Below are positions 43,986-53,871 of a DNA stretch of 64,000 nucleotides, piece by piece. The stretch is from Aricia agestis (Eukaryota; Arthropoda; Insecta; Lepidoptera; Lycaenidae): positions 34,763,001 to 34,827,000 of the forward strand of contig NC_056428.1 of assembly GCF_905147365.1 (NCBI RefSeq). The letters are read 5' to 3'. Position numbers and translations under genes: made by a program. Every line of letters starts with the position of its first letter. Position 1 is the first letter of the stretch. The notes below the pieces were generated by a model, which made no database searches, was not told where the DNA came from, and worked only from the letters and a program-made list of their open reading frames with translations.

Positions 43986-44325
43986 TAATTCAAAGTTTTT
44001 CTTTTATATCGTTGAACGTAGTCGAACAAACTTTAGAAGATTAATAAAGAAGCTCAAGATATTGATAACAGGTGCGTTTTGAATTGAGTCTCGAAAGAGG
44101 AAGTGATGTAGAGTAGTACCATGTACCCAACCGACCCGCTAAAATCCACCTGCGTTTTGCCAAAGAAGGGTGTCCCGGATCTATATAACACAGCCCACAG
44201 GACACCCACGACATCCACGTCTACTTCAAAAGAGACTTTCACCTATATTATGATAGAGTACGTAATATTTAATACCCACTGCAATTTATTACTAGTTACT
44301 ACTTACTACTATTAACTCCAACTTA

Positions 44326-44480
44326 GTGCTTGTTCAGACACAGCGGGAACCGCGCGGTTTCGTCCCGTGCGTTTTGACCGCTCGCAGCTATTTGCAAAGG
44401 CGTTCTATTACAACGTGCACACTTAACGGCTCGGTTTCTACACGGGAAACGCGCGGTTTCCGTTTTGTCTAAACTAGCAC
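44326..44480. mobile_element. Harbinger-like MITE, GTGCTTGTTCAGACA termini
   Basis: GTGCTTGTTCAGACA and TGTCTAAACTAGCAC are near-complementary ends. TTA on both sides (44323-44325, 44481-44483) fits the 3-bp TWA duplication of PIF/Harbinger. The subterminal parts are rich in GCGCGGTTTC. Confidence 0.75.
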
Positions 44481-44634
44481 TTAAAAGGTCTGTCAGAGGA
44501 AAAACAACTTTGAACGGACTGCAGCGTTAAATATTTGAGTGGCGGATACGTAGAGCAGTTTTTGCTATCTTCACGGTTCGCGGCGTGCTATCGGTCAGTG
44601 ATCTCTAATTCAAACCGCGATAAAGATCAACCAC

Positions 44635-44692
44635 GGTCCATGCCAGGTAAAATATGTTGTTGTGTTGGTCCATGCCAGGTAAAATATGTTGC
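44635..44692 (+). repeat. Tandem 33-bp duplication
   Basis: GGTCCATGCCAGGTAAAATA occurs twice, 33 bases apart. Confidence 0.85.
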
Positions 44693-44765
44693 GACTTGAA
44701 GATTTTTTTAACGCTATCTTTGTGTTCATTATTACTCAAGTGTACACTGAAGTGTATTAGATTTC

Positions 44766-44888
44766 AGGCCCGTATTTTTGGTCAGTACTAAGAAGCGCCT
44801 CGGCCTCAAGGCACGTTTCAGGCTCTGTGATTGGTTGGCTGTCAAAATTTGGACCAATCACAGAGGCGAACGACCAAAAATACGGGCC
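44766..44888. mobile_element. Foldback MITE, GGCCCGTATTTTTGG termini
   Basis: GGCCCGTATTTTTGGTC and GACCAAAAATACGGGCC are perfect complements; inner TGTGATTGGT/ACCAATCACA also pair. GATTTC at 44760-44765 and 44889-44894 is a probable 6-bp target duplication. Confidence 0.8.
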
Positions 44889-45052
44889 GATTTCGCCCGC
44901 ATTTCGTTACGCCCAAACTCGATCATTGCGAAAGAAATTGCGTTTTTCTGGAATAAATCCTATTTCCTCTTTCGGGACTCAATTCAAAACCTTTCATCAA
45001 AATCTTCAGCTTCTTTATAAATCTAAGCGTTAGACGATATAAAAGTAAAAAC

Positions 45053-45621
45053 TATACTTAATTGTTTTATGAAGAAATGCGTTACATCTAAGCAATAGGC
45101 ATGATGACTATTTTTTTCTTATCGGTAATTGAAGGACACTTAAAAAATAGAAACATAGTTGAAAGAATGACTCTGATAGCTTAAAAATTCACCAAGATAT
45201 GGCAATTCAAATATCTCATAAAAAAGACCTGCCCGAAACGCTCCATACAAAGTGCTACGAAAGTTTGTACGTATCGGGAGACAACTTTGTTCGACAGGTA
45301 TATTAATTATTGCGTTTATGAGAGTGGTTTCACAACAAAAGTTGCTTTTATTTGCATAAGTTATCGAATTGTATACAAATATTATAAAATTTAATTGAAC
45401 ATAAATTCGACTTGAATATCCAACTTTAAAGGCGCTTAACAAAAAAAAAAATACAAATGCTATCAAGCTGAAATTTTGGGAACACTTATTTTTTACCGTA
45501 ATTTCTTTATTTTATTAACAAAATTCGCTAATCTTTGACCTTGTCATCATCCCTATTTAACTTTTATAGTAGGCCTTTATATTAGTGCAGTAAAAGTTCG
45601 AACAAACTCTAGGTACCAACA
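45053..45621. other. 3' flank of the nested gene, unassigned
   Basis: No transposon termini found. A 108-codon minus-strand frame (45466-45140) has no domain. Confidence 0.35.
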
Positions 45622-45627
45622 TTTATT
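45622..45627 (-). terminator. Poly(A) signal of the nested gene
   Basis: AATAAA on the minus strand, 24 bases beyond the TAG stop at 45652-45654. Confidence 0.6.
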
Positions 45628-45651
45628 ACTTAGTGAGATTTTTAGTTTCTA

Positions 45652-45814
45652 CTAGAAGGTCTGTTCATACTTAGCAGCCAACCATCCGATGACGCCAGTA
45701 GAGGTGACAGGCACGGGTTTCAAGCTGGGCTTCTTGGGTTTTTCCTCGGTCTCACGAACTGGTAGAGTTGCCCCGAGCTCTTGTTCTATCTTGTTCATTT
45801 CGCTTTGCAACTCC
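45652..45814 (-). CDS. Nested gene, exon 2 (CIMIP1/C20orf85-like)
   Basis: After a TTTGCCAG acceptor the exon supplies the last base of codon 49 and residues 50-102: ELQSEMNKIEQELGATLPVR, a Lys/Pro-rich linker (KPKKPSLKPVP), then TSTGVIGWLAAKYEQTF and TAG. The Pro-Thr-rich linker followed by a G-x-I-G-W motif near the C-terminus is the tail signature of the LLC1 family (human C20orf85/CIMIP1 has an equivalent FIGW segment). An AATAAA lies 24 bases after the stop. See exon 1 (52340-52485) for function. The intron between them is about 6.5 kb and filled with Helitron, hAT, SINE and Harbinger elements. Confidence 0.82.
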
Positions 45815-46087
45815 CTGGCAAATTAAAGAGATAATGATGTGAGACTTCGTGATGTCCCATCGGAAACAGTGACTTTTAGGGCAATAAAAATGTTCTATGT
45901 AGAGCATTTCTATTACGCTAAAATGTGAAAGTGGCTTATTAAAATCAAATAGCATTAGTCCGTTTGTTTTTAAGATATAAACCTGAAAAATATTTAAAAT
46001 TTTGACAAAAGCTGAATTACTTATATTATTCGTTGCAACTTGCAACTATGGACTCATGAATGGAGCATGTTGCATAATATTCTAAAA

Positions 46088-46634
46088 CTAGACGTTCCGC
46101 GCGGCTTCGCCCGCGGACGGCATATTAGATATTTCACAGACAAATTAGTCCACAAAAAATAGTAGATGATCCTTTACATGGTCTACTTCTTATCTGTGCC
46201 AAATAACATAAAAATTGCTCCAGTAGTTCGTGAGATAAATAAACCCTTTCAAATAATTTTCCCCGTTTATTCCACATTTTCCTCTATTTCTTCGCTCCTA
46301 TTAGTTTTAGCGTAATAAAATATAACCTATAGTCTTCCTCCATGATAAATGGACTATCTAACACTGAAAGAATTTTCCAAATTGAACCAGTAGTTCTTGA
46401 CATTAGCGCATTCAAATAAGCTTTTTTAAATAATTTCCCCCGTTTTTTTCACATTTTCCTCTATTTCTTTGCTCCTATTAGTCTTAGCGTGATAAAATAT
46501 AACCTAAAGCCTTCCTCGATAAATGGGCTATCTAACACTGAAATAATTTTTCAAATTGGACAAGTAGGTAGTTCTTGAGATTAGCGCGTTCAAACAAACA
46601 AACAAACTCTTCAGAATTATAATATTAGTATAGA
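46088..46634 (-). mobile_element. Helitron-like element with tandem units
   Basis: Minus-strand start TCTATACTAATATTATAATT at 46634, GTTT repeats, two to three diverged units of the 175-base repeat, and a 3' hairpin GGGCGAAGCCGCGCGGAACG before CTAG at 46088-46091. Relative of 40215-41134, with a better 3' end. Confidence 0.75.
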
Positions 46635-47441
46635 AGATACTCCAGTAACAAGTATTTTGGTCTGACATTAAGAAAAAAGATGTAGGAAGTTTCAAACATC
46701 TTCAACCCGCTCACAGTTATTTAAGTTCATGTCAAGAGCCTAGGCTGCAAGCGTCTCATTGTCATCGTGATTTGTTGAAGTGAGAAAGTGATACAATGAA
46801 AGAAATGAAAGAAAAAAAGGAAAAAGTGTTGTTACTTGTTTCCAAATGAACGCTTTTCTCGGTAGTAAGAACAACAGAAAACAACGTTTCAATTCTAACC
46901 TGGGTAGTAAACTTGGTCATAATTTTAAGTAAGTACTGTGCGAAAATATTACTTTATTGAATGTAAAGAATAGTAAATTCTAGATACTAGAAGCTTCTTA
47001 GTACAGAATTACTGTACGGTCTGATGTACTTTCAGGGAAGTTGATTCATAGGCAGATGGCGAAGTGCGGACATAATTAATTTGGTCGCGTAATTTCACAC
47101 AAAAAATAAGCCGCCAATAGAATAAAAAAGGATGAAAATGTTATATTCCTAGTACCCCGGTATTGCTAGAGTCAATTTATATTCTCACTTTTTGCCATCA
47201 GATTCTGGTAGACCTATACTTTTATTATTATATTGGGAAACGCTGTCTTTGTATGGTTTCACATTAAAATTAATATATCATTACTTTAATTTTATTAAGA
47301 AATTAATATTATTAATTATGTTTTATAGTGTTTTTATAATGTTTCCAAAACGGATATGCGTATTTGAGTTATCAGCACTGTTGTGTAACTAATGAGCCCA
47401 GTGTGGTCTAGGGTAAAAAGTAATGTCAGCTCCAAGGCCGC
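46635..47441. other. Intron with a MITE fragment
   Basis: 47025-47100 is the left part of the GAGGAAGTTGATTCC MITE family (GGGAAGTTGATTCATAGGCA). Nothing else recognised. Confidence 0.4.
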
Positions 47442-47449
47442 TACACGAC

Positions 47450-47727
47450 TAGGGTTGCCACCCGTACTTTATAATAAAGTATTGTACGTTATTTATGGTG
47501 ATTGTACTCTGTACTTTATATTAATAATAAAGTACGCGAAAATACTTTATTTCTCTTAATTTGATTTCTGTTGAAGTCGTAAGTATTTTTCGTTAAACGA
47601 AATTTATCGATTAAATATAATACTAAAGAAAAATAAATTGTACTTTATTTTTATACTGTGTACTTTATTTTTCTTACTTATAGTAACCAATGCACTTTTA
47701 ATGCAAAAATAAAAGGTGGCAACCCTA
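47450..47727. mobile_element. hAT MITE, TAGGGTTGCCACC termini
   Basis: TAGGGTTGCCACC and GGTGGCAACCCTA are perfect inverted ends, with the perfect 8-bp duplication TACACGAC (47442-47449, 47728-47735). It is 278 bases, with GTACTTTAT repeated through the interior. Confidence 0.95.
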
Positions 47728-47735
47728 TACACGAC

Positions 47736-48289
47736 TATGAGCTAGCGTTTTAATATAAGTGTCATTATTTATGATTCACCAGCACTTTTTGCACTGCGAA
47801 AGTCCCTATTACATTATCATACCTACCTGACGAGCTGTTTTCCTCAAATATCTGCTCATTACAAGGTTGCTAAATCGCGCCAAATTATTATTACCGACGT
47901 AGTCACAATAGACATAACTACCAGTAGTTCGACTGCAAAGAAATGGACAGGTTTCAATATCTGTCAAATTCGTCGGGTTTCACTAGGATTATGAACGGAA
48001 TATGCCTCGCGCTGGCTATAATTTATTTTTAAATATTTAAAATAAAGATTTCAAAATTGGACTCTGACAATTTTAATCGCATGTGCCAAAACACAAACAA
48101 CAATACGACCAAAGAGGAACACGTCCATCGAATATGTCATATTTTTAAATTCGTAGTTAACAAGTTAATAACCCTAGCGACGATTTTCGTCATAATACGT
48201 CAAATTTAAGAATTTCAACATCAGTTCTAAGTCGGCATACTCTATCATTCTGTCTACTCTGACGTAGTGACAAAATAAATGAGAATTGC
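47736..48289. other. Intron, unassigned
   Basis: No element or exon recognised. Confidence 0.3.
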
Positions 48290-48437
48290 CTTCGGATTAA
48301 CGATTTTTTTAATCGGACAAATGTCTTAGGCTATCCACAACTTATTTGACAGATTCTCCGTACTCTGTCTGTCAAGTTAAGTGGTGGATAGCCTATCCGG
48401 CACTTATCAGAAGTGGTGAAACATTATGGCCCTTAAT
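48290..48437. mobile_element. TA-type MITE, AGGGCCTGTTTCACC family, truncated
   Basis: TAGGCTATCCACAACTTATT, 'GACAGATTCTCCGTACT' and 'CACTTATCAGAAGTGGTGAA' match 32678-32812. The left terminus is missing. Confidence 0.7.
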
Positions 48438-48710
48438 AATAATATCTATGGACGTCTTCACACCACGTCAGTCTGGCCCCGTGCTAAGTATCTAAAGGAC
48501 TTGTGTTACAGGTACCAGACAACGAAAATATAATTAATACGTTTATACTATACATATTATATATTTAAGATTTTTATTATATCATACACATATTTAATAC
48601 ACATCCAGACCCGGGAACATTGAAAACTTTTTGTTCCGTCGGCGGGATTTGAACCCGCGACCCCCGGCTTGAGCTACCAACGCGCTCACCACTGAGCCAC
48701 AGAGGTCGTC
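48438..48710 (-). mobile_element. tRNA-derived SINE, GACGACCTCTGTGGC family
   Basis: Minus-strand head GACGACCTCTGTGGCTCAGT (A box TGGCTCAGTGG) and B box GGGTTCAAATCCCG, then 'ACGGAACAAAAAGTTTTCAA' and 'GGGGCCAGACTGACGTGGTG' at the 3' end. Plus-strand sister at 50381. Confidence 0.85.
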
Positions 48711-49414
48711 ATTATTCTCGTATTTAACTTTTGATTGGATAATATTTTCACTTTGCACTTATCCTATGAAAAACGACATTGAAGAGATAATCTTCAGTAA
48801 AAAACCTCAGAAACTAAGCGTTAGTAGAGACTAGAGTCAATTACAATTCCTTCCAGTTCGCTGGCCGCCCTTATGCTTCTTCTTCATGACTCATGAGCAA
48901 TGTGCATTGTGCACTGCAACGTTAAAAGATGTTTAGGTAACAATTTGTGTTCACAAAGCTGGTTGATGGGTTTTCCTAAACTAAATTGTCTTTGGGCTTG
49001 TGCACTTTTCAATGCGCTCTTTTACGTACTTACATAATATTTCATATTATTAAGATTAAGGACACAAATAATTCTGTTCTTACTCTTTCTTTACTTAACT
49101 GCCAAAAACTACAGAGAAGCTCACTTCCTATTGTTTATCAGGACAAAATGTACGGTTTTGCCGGGTCTCTTTAGCGATGAACTAAAAGACTGAGATCAGT
49201 CGTCAAACTTCTGTGACAAAATATCAGACGAACTAAATACTAATTCAATAATGGTAATGGTCCATTTAAAAATTATTGGCCAATCTTTTTGGACGGTCCA
49301 TTTAGGCAAGTACCCTGATTCTACAACATATTTTAATGTCGTTTCATAGGAAACGGACTGGATTCAACATGGAATAAAGCTGCATTTAGTAGATAATAAA
49401 ACCCCCTCAGGCTT
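48711..49414. other. Intron, unassigned
   Basis: No element or exon recognised. Confidence 0.3.
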
Positions 49415-49492
49415 CTTACAGACGAACGGCACTTGCCGACGGCACGACTGCCGTCGACGCGTGCCGTCGACAAGTGCCGCTCGTCTGTAAGC
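49415..49492. mobile_element. Short foldback, ACAGACGAACGGCACTTG family
   Basis: ACAGACGAACGGCACTTG and its near-complement CAAGTGCCGCTCGTCTGT; the interior is GACGGCAC-type units. Compact relative of the expanded array at 14587. Confidence 0.75.
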
Positions 49493-49499
49493 GCTCTCA

Positions 49500-49877
49500 C
49501 CGATTTCGGAAATAGTGGCCGGTTAAATAAAAACCAGGCTAGTTACTCAAGCGTAATTTTACAGTGTCCAGGTGCGTGCGCAGTACACAAGAGCACCCTC
49601 TATTCCTTTTACTCTCATAACGCAGTGGGAGCTGTGGGACGGACGACAGACATGGCGGGAGATCAGGCGCAGGACAGGCTTTTTACATGCCCGTCCGACG
49701 CATGGGTCATTTTACTTGTCAGACGATTGTCTGACCCATGCCCCCAGGTGACCAGTCTGCATTGTCCTAGCCAAACTTGGAAATAACATGTTTCCAACGA
49801 CGGAATCGAATCCAAGACCTCCGAGTCAAGACTCGGGACGAGAGAACCACGCGCTCGCCACCGAGCCACGGAGGCTT
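49500..49877 (-). mobile_element. tRNA-derived SINE, GGAGGTCGTGGGTTCG family
   Basis: Minus-strand head near 49877 (GCCTCCGTGGCTCGGTGGCG, B box GATTCGATTCC), then the body shared with 23187-23542 ('GGTTAGGACAATGCAG', 'GTCGGACGGGCATGTAAAA'). Open frames read across it are artefacts. Confidence 0.85.
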
Positions 49878-50380
49878 CCGTTATTTAGTAGAATTGGAGT
49901 CAGGAATCACGAGTCTCATAAAATCGATCACTTTGTTGATTGTGTCGAATTGTGGCACCTACAGTGTTTGCACTTTAGGTGTTTGTGTGACTGAACGAAT
50001 GGTCTTGAAGGTGATACTAATGTGATATTAGCAGGTGTGAGCTTAGGTTGTATAATTGTCAACATTGCCTACTAATGATTATATAATTTATACTACATAT
50101 GTCATATTTTGTATGACTGTGTAGTGTGTACAAACCAGTACAAAATATTAAATATTAAAACACTATCTACACGTAACACGAAGCTGATGCATATCAAATA
50201 TTATATTGTGTTGCTTTAAAGTAGGTGGATATTTTATTATATGTATTAAAGAGATGGTAAGAGGAAAATCATTATCATTTTTACTATGACAGTAATAATA
50301 ATAATGTAATCTGGGATTGCTGGAGACTTCATATTTTTTTTTTCACTAAGTATTTAAAAATTACTCGTAAGTATATAAAA
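49878..50380. other. Intron, unassigned
   Basis: No element or exon recognised. Confidence 0.3.
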
Positions 50381-50655
50381 GACGACCTCTGTGGCTCAGT
50401 GGTGAGCGCGTTGGTAGCTCAAGGCGGGGGTCGCGGGTTCGAATCCCGCCGACGGAACAAAAAGTTTTCAATGTTGCCGGGTCTGGATGTGTATTTAATA
50501 TGTGTATCATATAATAAAAATCTTAAATATATGTATAAGTAGTATAAAAGTATTAAATATATTTCCGTTGTCTGGTACCTGTAACACAAGTCCTTTAGGT
50601 ACTTAGCACGGGGCCAGACTGACGTGGTGTGAATCGTCCATAGATAAAAAAAAAA
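50381..50655 (+). mobile_element. tRNA-derived SINE, GACGACCTCTGTGGC family
   Basis: A box TGGCTCAGTGGTGAGCG, B box GGTTCGAATCCCG, then 'ACGGAACAAAAAGTTTTCAA' and 'CAGACTGACGTGGTGTGAAT', ending in an A-rich tail. Inverted relative to 48438-48710. Not a tRNA gene: the anticodon region is not conserved and a long non-tRNA body follows. Confidence 0.88.
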
Positions 50656-50963
50656 TTGCAATAACATCAAGCAACAAATTCTACAGCTAACTGTACTAAC
50701 CAAAGAGAATATAATCACTACGTTTTAGTACTAACTATAATGGTAAAATTTTATGTGGGATAGCTAGATCGTAGAGCAGAGACTTTTTCATTATACGCAA
50801 ATATTCCATTACGTTGCATCGCAGAGATGAGTAGGGGTGTGCCACTATCGATCGCCGCTAGTGAGGAGCAACACTCCCCTCGATATGTATAATGAGATGG
50901 CCGCTATAATACGGGCCACAAATTCCGATTTGTCTCATTTTGTGCAAGGAATTTATTATGTGA

Positions 50964-51193
50964 CTAGATGACGCCCGCAAATCTGTTCGATAAAATTCGT
51001 TTATTGCAACCGTACATTTTTCTGGGATAAAAGTATCCTATGTCCTTTACTGGGGCTCAAAGTATCTCCATACAACATTTCTGAGAAATCTGTTCAAAGG
51101 TTTGGGCGTGAAGAAGTAGCGGACAGACAGTAAGACCAACAAACACACTTTCGGATATTATAAATTGCGAAAATGTGTCTGCTTTAGTATGGA
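50964..51193 (-). mobile_element. Helitron-like element, GTACGGTTCC family
   Basis: Minus-strand start TCCATACTAAAGCAGACACA at 51193, 'CAAACCTTTGAACAGATT', 'CCAGAAAAATGTACGG', and CTAG at 50964-50967. Confidence 0.65.
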
Positions 51194-51274
51194 CATATAG
51201 GAATTAGGAAGTGGAAGAGGCTTTAAAAACACATTGTCGTCTTCTTTCATTATAATAAATGAGCAATGTTTTTC

Positions 51275-51642
51275 AATACCGGCCAAGTGCGTGTCGGGCC
51301 ACGCACAATATAGGGTTCCGTGGTACCGCTAGATTTTGATAATATTTATATGGTCAATTAATGTACATTTATAACGTACAATACTAACAACATCATCTCG
51401 GTTAGGTTCAAAAGAATTTGAACGAAAAGTTCCTTTATGCTTCGCCAGGCTGTATCGCAAGAACCGCTATAGCTAGACTTCTGAAATTTTCACAGATTGT
51501 GTATTTCTGTTGCCGATATAACAACAAATACTAAAAAAAATATTTAAGGGGGGCGGCTCCCATTAAAAAAAAACAATTATTTATGGTTTTATAACGGTAC
51601 GGAACACTTCGTGAGCGAGTCCGACTCGCACTTAGCCGATTT
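51275..51642. repeat. Two facing GGCCAAGTGCGAGT repeat fragments
   Basis: 51275-51360 is a plus-strand start (CCGGCCAAGTGCGTGTCGG) and 51436-51642 a minus-strand copy ending CTCGCACTTAGCCGATTTTT. They form a rough inverted pair. Confidence 0.6.
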
Positions 51643-51650
51643 TTTTCTTA

Positions 51651-52230
51651 AGGCTGATTTACATTGATACAGTAGCTGGCGCCAGCGTCACTGGATTCCG
51701 TCGCTGGATCAGCACTGTATCAATGTAAACATGTTTCAATCCAGTCCAGCATCCATTATCCAGCACTGGATCGAAATAGACCGGCTGCCTATTTTTCGAT
51801 CCAGTGAACGCCCCCCGCACGCCGGGCAGCCCGTGCCAGTGGCACTGGATCTGTATAAACACTACGTGCCAGTGAACGCCAGTCGCTGGTTGAATAAACA
51901 AAACGCGTGGTAATCGTACAGTTACCACGCGTTTTGTTTATTCAATCAACATAATATTATTGTTAAGTATCGAAAATGTTATCCAAAAAGTGGTCTGATG
52001 AGGACATGAAGATTTTTAGACAATGTTTTCAATTTCCTTCGTTTTTGTGAAACACTCATTTTTGAGGATGCAAACATGTTGTCACCGCAAAAAAGGAGAA
52101 CTGACTACTGGACGCGTGTAAACGAAGGACCAAATCCATTACTGGATTCCGTCGCTGCACTGCCAATGCCAGTGCAGCGACGGAATCCAGTAATGCTGGC
52201 GCCAGCTACTGTATCAATGTAAATCAGCCT
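51651..52230. mobile_element. PIF/Harbinger-like element with Myb-like remnant
   Basis: AGGCTGATTTACATTGATAC and its perfect complement are the ends (at least 37 bases), with TTA on both sides (51648-51650, 52231-52233), the Harbinger-type 3-bp duplication. Subterminal CACTGGATT/CCAGTG motifs repeat in both arms. Interior palindrome ACGCGTGGTAAC at 51889-51950. Confidence 0.85.
51976..52050 (+). pseudogene. Harbinger Myb-like (SANT) ORF remnant
   Basis: The frame MLSKKWSDEDMKIFRQCFQF is followed within a few codons by TGA. The KWSDEDMK.F start resembles the Myb/SANT-like second protein of Harbinger transposons. Only 24 codons survive. Confidence 0.45.
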
Positions 52231-52339
52231 TTACTCTTTGCTTTCCTTTCTTCGCTTCTGACAATCGTTTATCGACATATTGGCTAGAAGTGTACGACAC
52301 TATCGTCAGGTCGGGTCAACTGTCAACATAATATTTTAC

Positions 52340-52485
52340 CTCTGTTCGTCAAGAAACCAACTCCATCGTTCGACCCACTGTTTCTTACAATTGTCAGCTT
52401 TCTTCCATTGTGCTCGCATCTGTACTATCTCCTGGTTTGGATCGTATTTGATAGCTCCCGTCTCCTTTTCCATTGCTGAAACCAT
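52340..52485 (-). CDS. Nested gene, exon 1 (CIMIP1/C20orf85-like)
   Basis: The exon starts MVSAMEKETGAIKYDPNQEI (a second in-frame Met at residue 5 could also initiate) and ends WFLDEQ plus two bases, before a GTAAAA donor. Joined to 45814 it encodes 102 residues. Residues 19-49 show the spaced Trp pattern and QW-x3-W-x-WFL core seen in LLC1-family proteins (human C20orf85/CIMIP1 has NW-x3-W-GFL). Exon 2 adds the Pro-rich linker and GVIGW tail. Family members are ciliary microtubule inner proteins bound inside axonemal doublets, so expression in testis or chordotonal cilia is expected. It is shorter than human CIMIP1 (about 137). The gene lies antisense inside the host intron. An in-frame TAA upstream supports the start. 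Homology is my reading of short motifs. Confidence 0.8.
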
Positions 52486-53038
52486 TTTGGTATGAATATT
52501 GTCTATAGGTTTAATAATAATAAACCTTATCAGTTATTCTTTATATTACAAATAATATGAATGGTTTTCTAGGCTTACAAAATAATGAATTCTGAGGTAT
52601 TTTTGATAAGACTTTGACGTTAACCAATCAAATGCGCTACGGAATAGTCAAACTCCTGTCAAAAATAATAAAATTGGCCATCAAAGAGAATGTCATATAC
52701 TACGTAATTGGCCATTTATTTTCTTGCAAATGTTGCAATATAAACAAGTATTTTCCTTGTGGTCCTAGGATAACTATCTATGAACTTTGGAATCTACAAG
52801 TGAAGTCAAAGAGTGATGAAGCTGTCTGAACTTGAAGCCTGCAGTCTACATAATAAATGCAATTACGTGACACTGCTTTAAAGTTTAAGAGAGCTAGGCG
52901 ACAGACGCTGCACATAGATAACTATCAAGATACGATAGTAACTTGAAAAGTTGAAACTAAAGCGCAAACTTTCAGCTTTTATAAAAGTAATGAAGTCTGG
53001 CGTTCGATGTATGCGCTGTAATATGAAGCAGTGTTTTT
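52486..53038. other. Upstream region of the nested gene
   Basis: No transposon ends or TATA-like promoter that I can support; any promoter of the minus-strand gene should lie here. Confidence 0.35.
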
Positions 53039-53265
53039 CAAACTTTTTTATGACGCGACCAGGGGGGTCGCGTCATAATATTTCACGACCCCACATTGGC
53101 TTTTTTTTATCATGTGTGTATTTTTGAAGATTTCCTTCTGTTAAATTGCATCCTTAACCTTTATTTTTTTTTTGAATAAAATAGTCCTTTTAACCTTTGG
53201 CGACCCCCCTACAGAAGCTTCGCGACCCCCCTGGAGGTCGGGACCCACAGTTTTGAAAAACACTG
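53039..53265. mobile_element. hAT MITE, CAGTGTTTTTCAAACT termini
   Basis: CAGTGTTTTTCAAACT at the left and GTTTTGAAAAACACTG at the right are inverted ends of a widespread hAT type. Subterminal GCGACCCCCCT blocks occur on both sides. No clean 8-bp duplication. Confidence 0.75.
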
Positions 53266-53513
53266 ATAAAAGTAATAATCTAGCTTTAGAAGCACTTTTA
53301 AGAGGGAACGCAGGTGCAGTAGAATTTGAACGAAGAAAGTATTGCCATCACGCTTCACCCTGCGCCGGCACGTGTATTGTGATAGAGACGGAGGTAAATA
53401 TTCCGTATCGCGCCACCAGCGATTTTGAGGCCGTTTTTTTTTACAGTCGCGTTATAATCTGTAAATTACACCAGAACTAGTATTGTTATGATGGCGCATG
53501 ACTATTTCTGGAA

Positions 53514-53871
53514 AAAGAAAGTCGACGGAGCCCCGCTACTCGGGGCTCCTATTTCTGGGTGTTGTGGTCTACGTTCCAACCTAACCTAACCTACTTTTAG
53601 ACTTTCTGGATAGTTTATGTTTTTGTTTTGGCGGGGGGCTGCGCCCCCCGAGCCCCTGCTTTGGTATCTGTGGCTAAGTAGTTAAGAAAGACTGACTGAT
53701 GTATTTGGGACGACGGGGGGTGGGGGGGGAGACCCCCCCAAACCAAAGCCCGCCAAAACAAAAACTAACACAATCCAGAAAGTCCAAAAGTAGGTTAGGT
53801 TAGGTTGGAACGTAGACCACAACACCCAGAAATAGGAGCCCCGCGTAGCGGGGCTCCGTCGACTTTCTTTT
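53514..53871. mobile_element. Unclassified foldback element with subterminal hairpins
   Basis: AAAGAAAGTCGACGGAGCCC and its complement are the ends; arms of about 90 bases match closely. Each arm holds a hairpin GGAGCCCCGC...GCGGGGCTCC and CCTAACCTAACCTAC; a second pair GGGGGGCTGCGCCCCCC lies inside. No ORF and no certain target duplication. Confidence 0.75.

Larger units (their letters stand above)
43993..45052. repeat. Inverted ~100-bp repeats bracketing 0.85 kb
   Basis: The block 43993-44103 (TATATCGTTGAACGTAGTCG..., TTGAATTGAGTCTCGAAAGA) recurs inverted at 44957-45052. Between them are a 64-codon frame (44121-44315, starting MYPTDPLKSTCVLPKKGVPD), a Harbinger-like MITE and a foldback MITE. 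Whether this is one decayed transposon is open. Confidence 0.55.

Noticed and set aside
49433..50025. Overlapping open frames of 60-117 codons
   Set aside because: They are readings across a minus-strand SINE and its flank.
50381..50460. tRNA gene candidate (A and B boxes)
   Set aside because: A 200-base conserved non-tRNA body follows and several copies exist, so it is a SINE head. The same holds for 23187, 27776, 48710 and 49877.
53172..53480. 102-codon frame
   Set aside because: It starts inside a hAT MITE and shows no domain.
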